This document shows, piece after piece, positions 58,901 through 64,000 of a DNA stretch of 64,000 nucleotides (position 1 is the first letter of the stretch; each line of letters opens with the position of its first letter). The stretch lies in NCBI RefSeq assembly GCF_037975245.1, contig NC_092572.1, forward strand, positions 1,403,501-1,467,500, in the 5' to 3' direction. The notes under the pieces were generated by a model. It saw only the letters and a list, made by a program, of their open reading frames with translations. It was not told the origin of the DNA and ran no database searches. The translations under genes were made by a program, and so were the position numbers. Source of the stretch: Apostichopus japonicus (lineage: Eukaryota > Echinodermata > Holothuroidea > Aspidochirotida > Stichopodidae).

Positions 58901-61085
58901 TTGGAAAGTTTCATGGCATTTTAACCACCAGAAGCATTGCACTGACTTCCTCTGCACATACTGTTATGTTTTCAGATTATGAAATGTGAAGTTCTTGCCA
59001 TTATACTTTCTTAAACAATATTTTTATAATAGTCTTTTATATGTGAAGTTCTTGCTGATTTACTTTTGTTTTTTTTATAAATTTTAACCACCAGAAACAT
59101 TGCATTGACTTCCAGGGTCCCGAGTGTAATGATTTTAAATTTTCTGGAAATGAAGTTCTTGTTGGACTTTTAAGTGCTAACAAGTCACTACAATCAATAC
59201 TATTACAACTGTGTCACTTAAAATGAATAAATTGAAAGAAAAGGATATTTGTTTCCATAATGTGCTTTCATAGTTTACCTTGTCGGTACTCTATTTGCAA
59301 TCATTAAAGCTGAAACTGCAAGCACCCAACCATTAAAACAATAGCATTATAGCATGAACATGAAATACCACAGTTTATGACTCACGAGATTGCTCTTAGA
59401 CTACAACTGTTTGAAAAACTTCGAATTTTTGAGTCCCCCCACCCTCCGCCACACCAACCCCTCAATGCTGCTTTCGACCAAGAATATAATCGGAAAGGCT
59501 TTTGAGTTGTCCATATTGATCTGCTTTTGCAACCCTCATTTTACTTAGTCAATTGACCGCAATAAAAAATCAATCTAATATTGAGTACGGGGGCACGTCT
59601 CCCGACCACCTCCCCCCTCCCCCACCTCAGTGACACACACCTAATATCAGCGCCGCTTCTCATGTCTTTGGATACTTTCTGTCTACAAGAAAACAGCCAT
59701 TAAATCAACTTTCAAATATCGCTAGCATACAAAATCATTGAACCGTATCGCTCTTCTTGGGTGAACAAACATGGCGGACAGTAACTTCACAGAGTAGGCC
59801 TGTTGCTCCAATCAGGGAGTTAGTGGTCGCAAGACAAGTAATGAGAGCGGTGGGAGATCGAGAGCGTCCAACAAACACTATAACAGGTAGGCTTAGCCTA
59901 ACAAATTGCATAACTGTACTGGAGAGTTAGCCCAACTGCAGTGTTAGTACTAACTTGTCTTAGGGGCCCCTAGGCTATAGCCCTATAAGCCTAGGCTAGC
60001 TAACGCGTCTATTTAACTATTTTGATGAAGCTCCATCACTTGTTGAACACATTGACATGTACCTAGGCTTTAGGCGGCTAGACAGGCGCAGCCTAGCCTT
60101 CACGTACGTAGACTGCTCTATATCAATGTAGCTATATTCTACACTACACTTTCGCCGTAAACGTACATGTCTGTGGCGCGAATGTTCAAATAATCAAGGA
60201 AATTAAGCTCCTCCCACTCGCGCGTGTCACTAACACTTTTATAATCTATATATATTACCGCGCCGAACATGACAAAATAGTATATCATATATAAAGGTTA
60301 TAACGAACAATATATATATGTTATGCGATATATATATGATATGCGATATATATAGGTTATGCATAAGGTATATATATGAAGAACAAACATAAGTCATATA
60401 TATTACTGCATAACTAACATATATTCCTCGTTATAATCAATATATAAGGTATATAATATTGTCACATATGGCACTTCATAGACATGAATTAAAAAAAAAA
60501 CAGGTTATGTTATCTTGCGTATTGTTACATATAAGCTTACAGATGCATGTATTAACAAATCAAAATAAAATAAAACGGTTAGCAAACTGCTTATCTACTA
60601 GAGAGCCTGTGTAATTGAATGTGTAAAAGTAAGTAGGCCTGACGTTTCGATCCTAGCAGGATCTTCTTCCAAGGCTAAATGACAAGTACAGTAACAGAAG
60701 GGACAAAAACACGCACAGAATACAGACAGGTTAATGGGCACGGTGAACACAATGAGATAGATGAAGGGGATTCAAAGTAAACAATGGATGGAGAGAAGAA
60801 AGCAACAGGGAAAGAGGAGAGGTAGGAGATAAACAGTGGAGGGACAAAGAGAGATTTTTTCCCTAACCTGTTCGTTTAATCATCTCTTTGTCCCTCCACC
60901 ATTTAGTAATACTTAGAAAAAAAATCTTATTGTGTAAACACTTTCACAGATGCAGGTTGCGTTGTTGCACATATGACCTTCATATAATGATACTAATCGA
61001 GTCACTCCAAGATTAATGTTCCAGTAACAGTTAATTATGTTAAGTTACCTTGAGCGGCACACTCTATTAGAGTTGATAGCGACAT
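51659..61085 (-). CDS. Gene C: TM-NACHT protein without visible Ig exons, 6 exons, 545 aa
   Basis: Exons (minus strand): 61085-61049, 56257-56144, 54413-53266, 52929-52769, 52273-52197, 51759-51659 (stop 51659-51661). They sum to 1,638 nt and every junction phase matches gene B. The first exon encodes MSLSTLIECAAQ, too polar to be a convincing signal peptide. The second gives a membrane helix (~residues 21-41) and the basic RLLKRLLRK. NACHT follows with GESGIGKS (~131-138), SIVLLDGISNW and KVWATSRNVE. The tail exons are homologous to A and B but diverged. It would be a membrane-anchored NACHT without an ectodomain, unless Ig exons lie unrecognised in the ~4.8-kb first intron, most of which is a THAP-containing transposon. 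NACHT and tail exons are secure; exon 1 is tentative. Confidence 0.65.
53266..54413 (-). CDS. Gene C NACHT exon
   Basis: 1,148 bp, frame intact. Walker A is VLFVGESGIGKSHLFRSI, Walker B SIVLLDGISNWS and the sensor VWATSRN. The LDHAPRGACVLKEFL segment parallels LENVPKDACILEEL of gene B. The region after the ATPase keeps DLLVCLLEVGGAND and LHLKKLVFNH. The donor is CAGAT^GTAAGT. It is clearly more diverged from A and B than those are from each other, so it is an older duplicate. Confidence 0.88.
56144..56257 (-). CDS. Gene C transmembrane exon
   Basis: 114 bp, acceptor GTTGTGCAG, donor CGAAAAG^GTATTT, phases 1-1. It encodes LCIWKEQ, a hydrophobic stretch (LLYVVPTWIAVNVALLFYG) and RLLKRLLRK. It joins in phase to DTWMKRIKQ of the NACHT exon. 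Position, phases and basic end match the TM exon of gene B although the sequence differs. Confidence 0.6.
57629..57700 (+). pseudogene. Decayed THAP zinc-finger first exon
   Basis: Read across shifted frames, the exon gives CSAYGCTNR, then GNEKRG, then LTFHR just before a donor (TTTCACAG^GTAGGC). THAP domains begin with MP-x-C-x-A-x-G-C-x-N-R and continue to FHRFP, often with an intron at this point. Two small indels separate the pieces. The unshifted ATG frame is open for 24 codons but meaningless. Confidence 0.5.
58818..58950 (+). repeat. Tandem duplication (unit ~66 bp)
   Basis: Two near-identical units, 58,818-58,885 and 58,886-58,950, carry ACCTTTATAGTC and CCAGAAGCATTGCACTGACT. Further single copies of ACCACCAGAA-CATTGCA-TGACTTCC occur around 59,086-59,115. 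It lies inside the THAP-containing element. Confidence 0.75.
60500..60900 (-). mobile_element. Penelope-like 3'-region remnant with degenerate hammerhead-like motif
   Basis: The minus strand at 60,674-60,641 reads GGAAGAA, a perfect hairpin GATCCT-GCT-AGGATC, then GAAACGTC. That is stem II, GAAA and a GUC cleavage triplet of a hammerhead; the CUGANGA box is degenerate (TTGGAAGA). The upstream part has a 17-bp hairpin (GTGGAGGGACAAAGAGA at 60,836-60,852 with its complement at 60,883-60,899). No coding part remains. It lies directly beside the THAP-containing element. Confidence 0.45.
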
Positions 61086-61842
61086 CTTGAAATTCAATCT
61101 GATCACAGTTGTAGTTGTCTGAAAACAAGAAGAAAGAAGAAATATTATCACCTTCTTCATCATCTACGTGATTATAATCCGCACTTTCGTGTTTATCCTC
61201 ATTTTCATCGCCTTCGTCTTTGTTATCTCAATAATATCAACATCTTTACCAAAACCATTACTATCTCTTAATGCACCGTTATCAAAAGAACTGATGGTTG
61301 ATTTTAGTCAGTCGAATTTCCATCTCTAATATAGCTTACATTGAAATATTATTTAAAAAAAATCACTCTGGAAGATGCATTTTTGTCACACCTAAACATC
61401 ATCCTAACCAGCAGTCATTGCTTCATTGCGTGGTAGAAGGAACAAAGCCAACTTCATGCTAATACAGTTATACTAATACTACAAGTTGGGGCAAACCAAT
61501 AATACATACGAAGGCAGTTCAAATATGTTTTTTGTTGCTTTGCCAAATGCATGTGCTAACCAAATAACAATGGGGAAGCAATGTCACCCCTAAGGCTCGT
61601 TTAAAGTGAAACGGGAAAATTGTAATCGCATTGTAAGTTGGACGTTTTAAATTATAGGAAAAGGTATTGTTAGCTTAAGAATTGTAAATATTTATTGTAT
61701 TGCGTAAGAAACATTGAATTACCTTTCATTGATTGATTACTGTCATCCTTATCAGGACCCTAAAACTAGTAGATACTCTTTCGATAATAAATATAACACA
61801 TTGAAATAAAATTAGGCTGCAAGTTTTTTTTCACTGTTATTG

Positions 61843-61844
<2 letters not shown>

Positions 61845-61909
<65 letters not shown>

Positions 61910-61981
61910 TAGATAGATATATATATATATATAGATATATATATATATAGATATACATATATATATATACGTATATGTGTA

Positions 61982-62019
<38 letters not shown>
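61845..62019. repeat. (TA)n microsatellite
   Basis: A long TA run with TAGA interruptions (61,907-61,950), ending near TATATGTGTATA. The minus-strand frame across it is a repeat by-product. Confidence 0.9.
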
Positions 62020-62020
<1 letters not shown>

Positions 62021-62107
62021 TTCTATGTGTGTGTGTGTAAATATAAACGTTGTTTCGAAATAAGTGCTGACAGATCGTCATCTTACTGTTGTCATGTTTT
62101 AACTTAC

Positions 62108-62160
62108 CAATAACACACCGAGTCCACTTGATCAGTGCGTTAACTGTCTGCCGATATAGC
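62108..62160 (-). other. Candidate 5' UTR exon end for gene C
   Basis: The minus strand reads GGTGTGTTATTG^GTAAGTT at 62,108, a strong donor. It lies 1 kb upstream of the gene C first coding exon, which itself begins with an acceptor (TTTTCAG). An upstream noncoding exon is therefore required and this is the best candidate I see. Start unknown. Confidence 0.25.
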
Positions 62161-62786
62161 AACGCCTAGTCCACTATCTGTATACATATAATGTATAATG
62201 TACATATGTTGCCTTAGTTATCATACTTCATCTTGTATCGGGTAGAGTACTCGCCGAGCTCAATCGGAAACAGAAATTGAAAGTATTTTTTCTCGTGTTT
62301 CGTCCGTGCTTGGGCGTTACAAAATGAGATATTTATCATAAAGGTTGAAAAAATAGACATATTTGTCTACTTCACTATTTAAAACAAAGGTTACGTTCGG
62401 TAACAAAGATACACGCAATGTTAATAGTGAAAACCCTTGGATGGTTCTCAGACTTGAGTCGGATGAGATTATCCGTCATATTTCAGTATGAGCGTAAAAC
62501 GATACCAATAACAATCAATTGAATATATTCGATGTTATCTTCCTGTAAGTGGTTTTGCCAAACGAAATAAAAGAAATACTTCAGTCGAGCAATGACAAGA
62601 AAATCATAGACTGAAATAAATCAGTACATCAAACGCTGGGGATGTTAGTAATTCAAATAGTTCGTGAAAGACAACGTCTATGTGTGTTTTACGGTTAAGC
62701 TGATTTCACTTTTACATCGTTACGTGAGAATTGTATCCTATAAACGCTTTCGTCGTGTACATAGTGCTTGCAATACAGTGAACGTC

Positions 62787-63806
62787 ATGACACGATTAAG
62801 GTCAATAATACTTGCTCTTCTCAGCCTGTCGTTTGTTTTCTGCGGTAAGTAAATTCGGTGCATTATTATCTGATAGAAAATAATTGATAGTATAACATTA
62901 TCCAAAATGAAATTGCGCTATACGTTTCGTTTTGCAGACGACCAAGAACAAACAACTTGCATTTGTGACGAACTAGTTTACATTCAGTCTTTTCCGACCT
63001 CCGTCTGTAATGCCTCGTCGTGTGATCATGTCTGCTTTGTTTGCCCGGTTTATAAAAAAAATAATGTGAAATGGTCCAATGATTGGAATAAAATTGCTCA
63101 CGGATGGATTTACTTGGGGGATCGTAGTGGAGAAAGCGTAAATAGCTGCCATGAGACGAATGCTTCGTTAAGTGTGAAACCTTGTGAAGATGAGAATGAA
63201 TCCTCTTTTCGATGTCAACAGGGAGAGAAAGTGTTGGCCAAATTTACACTCATATGTGAAATAGACGGTGAGTAGATCACATTGCTTCTGTTAGTGACTA
63301 TGAATTTTTCATATTTAATTACAAGCTGAATTACAAAATTACCCCTCTTATATAAAAACAAAGCATTATGTGTTCATTTTCCAAAATATGTTGGGAGTAA
63401 GTTTAAGTGTACATTTAGCTCGTTTTTTTCTCTTTATTCTGCAGACAAAGTTGAGAGAGATCCGCCTTCAATTAAACATAAAATGAGATTTCCGTAAAGA
63501 TAACATAACAACATATCTTAATAATTACGATACAATTTTTTTCTGAAAGTTATATTCAAATTTTAGTGGCATTGGAAGGAAACGTAACTGTTGCTTTTCT
63601 TTCTCTGCAGACAACGATAATAATCAGAGTGATTCACATGGTAAATTCATTTGCAATAACAAAGCTAATTCGATTCCCTTTGATAATAATACACAATTTA
63701 TTTTATTAAGTATGTGTTCATCGAGTACTGGAAGCGACACTCATTTGTTTTTGAAATTTTTTGACCTTTTCTGCAGACAAAGATAATAATCAGGGAAATC
63801 CACATG
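62787..63806 (+). CDS. Gene D (partial): secreted or membrane Ig-like protein with mini-exon hinge
   Basis: Exon 1 (62787-62844) encodes the signal peptide MTRLRSIILALLSLSFVFC before donor GTAAGT. Exon 2 (62938-63267, phases 1-1) encodes a 109-residue Cys-rich domain: CICDELVYIQ, HVCFVCPVYKKNNVKWSNDW, LSVKPCEDENESSFRCQQGE, KFTLICEIDG. The C...W...L-x-V...ED...F-x-C order is Ig-like. Two 30-nt symmetric exons follow (63611-63640 and 63777-63806), each encoding D-(N/K)-D-N-N-Q plus four residues. An alternative exon at 63445 runs into a TAA (63495-63497) and could give a short form. The gene continues beyond the window. Signal peptide plus Ig and phase-1 exons resemble gene B, so it may be a related receptor in opposite orientation. 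Confidence 0.65.
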
Positions 63807-63945
63807 GTAAATTCATTTTCAATAAAAATCTTATTAATATTCCTTTTAATAACAATACGCAATGTCTTTTAATAAGTATGTGTTCATCGTGTACTGGAAA
63901 GGACACTCAGTTTCTATTGGAAATTGTAAAAAAACATAAATGAGA
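63605..63945 (+). repeat. Tandem duplication of a 166-bp mini-exon/intron unit
   Basis: Both copies contain CTGCAGACAA, GATAATAATCAG, a CACATGGTAAATTCATTT donor region, and AAGTATGTGTTCATCG in the following intron. The unit carries one 30-nt symmetric exon with its flanking intron, so the array can lengthen or shorten without changing frame. It may continue past the window edge. Confidence 0.75.
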
Positions 63946-64000
63946 GAAATAAGAGATTTCTTTTCTTGTATACTTGTTGCAATGAAACATGTTGTTTCCA

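Larger units (their letters stand above)
56948..60480. mobile_element. THAP-containing (P-like?) DNA transposon, 3,533 bp, long inverted repeats
   Basis: Inverted arms at 56948-57219 and 60207-60480 match over ~272 bp, beginning TATGAAGTGCCATATG at both ends. A perfect 6-bp duplication, GACATG, flanks the element (56942-56947 and 60481-60486). Inside is a decayed THAP-type exon (57,629-57,700) and an exon-like segment with NTYAIMESPRKLKRK (~58,277-58,321), a signature I associate with THAP proteins and P-type transposases. Frames are broken, so the copy is non-autonomous. The P superfamily usually makes 7-8-bp duplications, so the 6-bp one leaves the class open. It fills most of the first intron of gene C. 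Confidence 0.75.

Noticed and set aside
61049-61118. Alternative reading of this exon as a Cys-containing ectodomain piece (NCDQIEF...NRVC)
   Set aside because: That frame ends in a phase that does not fit the downstream TM exon; the ATG frame does.
61845-62162. 105-codon minus-strand frame
   Set aside because: Most of it is a (TA)n tract; only its end touches a possible 5' UTR exon.
63445-63497. Constitutive third exon of gene D
   Set aside because: It hits a stop, and its only internal donor has the wrong phase for the next exons; kept only as a possible alternative exon.

Overview
The window looks like nuclear DNA of a marine invertebrate, probably a deuterostome and most likely an echinoderm such as a sea cucumber. 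The evidence is: AT-rich sequence, genes split by GT-AG introns, a CR1/L2-group LINE with a short (ATT)n tail, Penelope-like and Ty3/gypsy retroelements, hAT-like and THAP/P-like DNA transposons, and a tandem family of NACHT-domain receptor genes. The taxon is an inference; nothing here fixes the species.

Left part (1-24,800): almost entirely mobile or repeat-derived. It holds the 3' part of a Ty3/gypsy-type retrotransposon with integrase, polypurine tract and 788-bp LTR (3-4739). Next is a frameshifted but still intron-containing copy of a widespread invertebrate multicopy gene family, with two C-x2-C...H-x3-C zinc motifs and a C-terminal block that matches the acidic motifs of FEN1/XPG-type PIN nucleases (5746-11217). 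Then come a degenerate ~142-155-bp tandem repeat (12.4-13.3 kb), a nearly intact minus-strand CR1/L2-like LINE (13.6-17.3 kb), and a 2.6-kb non-autonomous hAT-like element (20,860-23,482).

Right part (24,800-64,000): a tandem array of three minus-strand genes that share a NACHT exon and a three-exon C-terminal tail, all with the same intron phases. Gene B (47,100-39,378) reads through without interruption as eight exons and 773 codons: signal peptide, two Ig-like domains, transmembrane helix, NACHT ATPase, tail. It would be a type I membrane receptor with a cytosolic NACHT domain. Gene A (31,836-24,847) is a diverged duplicate with frameshifts and a nonsense codon. Gene C (61,085-51,659) assembles into 545 codons with a membrane helix and NACHT but no Ig exon that I could find. 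A fourth gene, D, starts on the plus strand at 62,787, roughly head-to-head with C. It has a signal peptide, an Ig-like Cys-rich domain and duplicated 30-nt symmetric mini-exons, and runs off the window.

Transposons sit inside the introns of this cluster: a Penelope-like element and (TA)n tracts in A, a solo LTR in B, and a 3.5-kb THAP-containing element with ~272-bp inverted repeats in C. Three hammerhead-ribozyme-like motifs lie in Penelope-like 3' regions. All exon structures were read by eye from splice consensus, reading-frame continuity and comparison between the paralogues; there is no transcript evidence.
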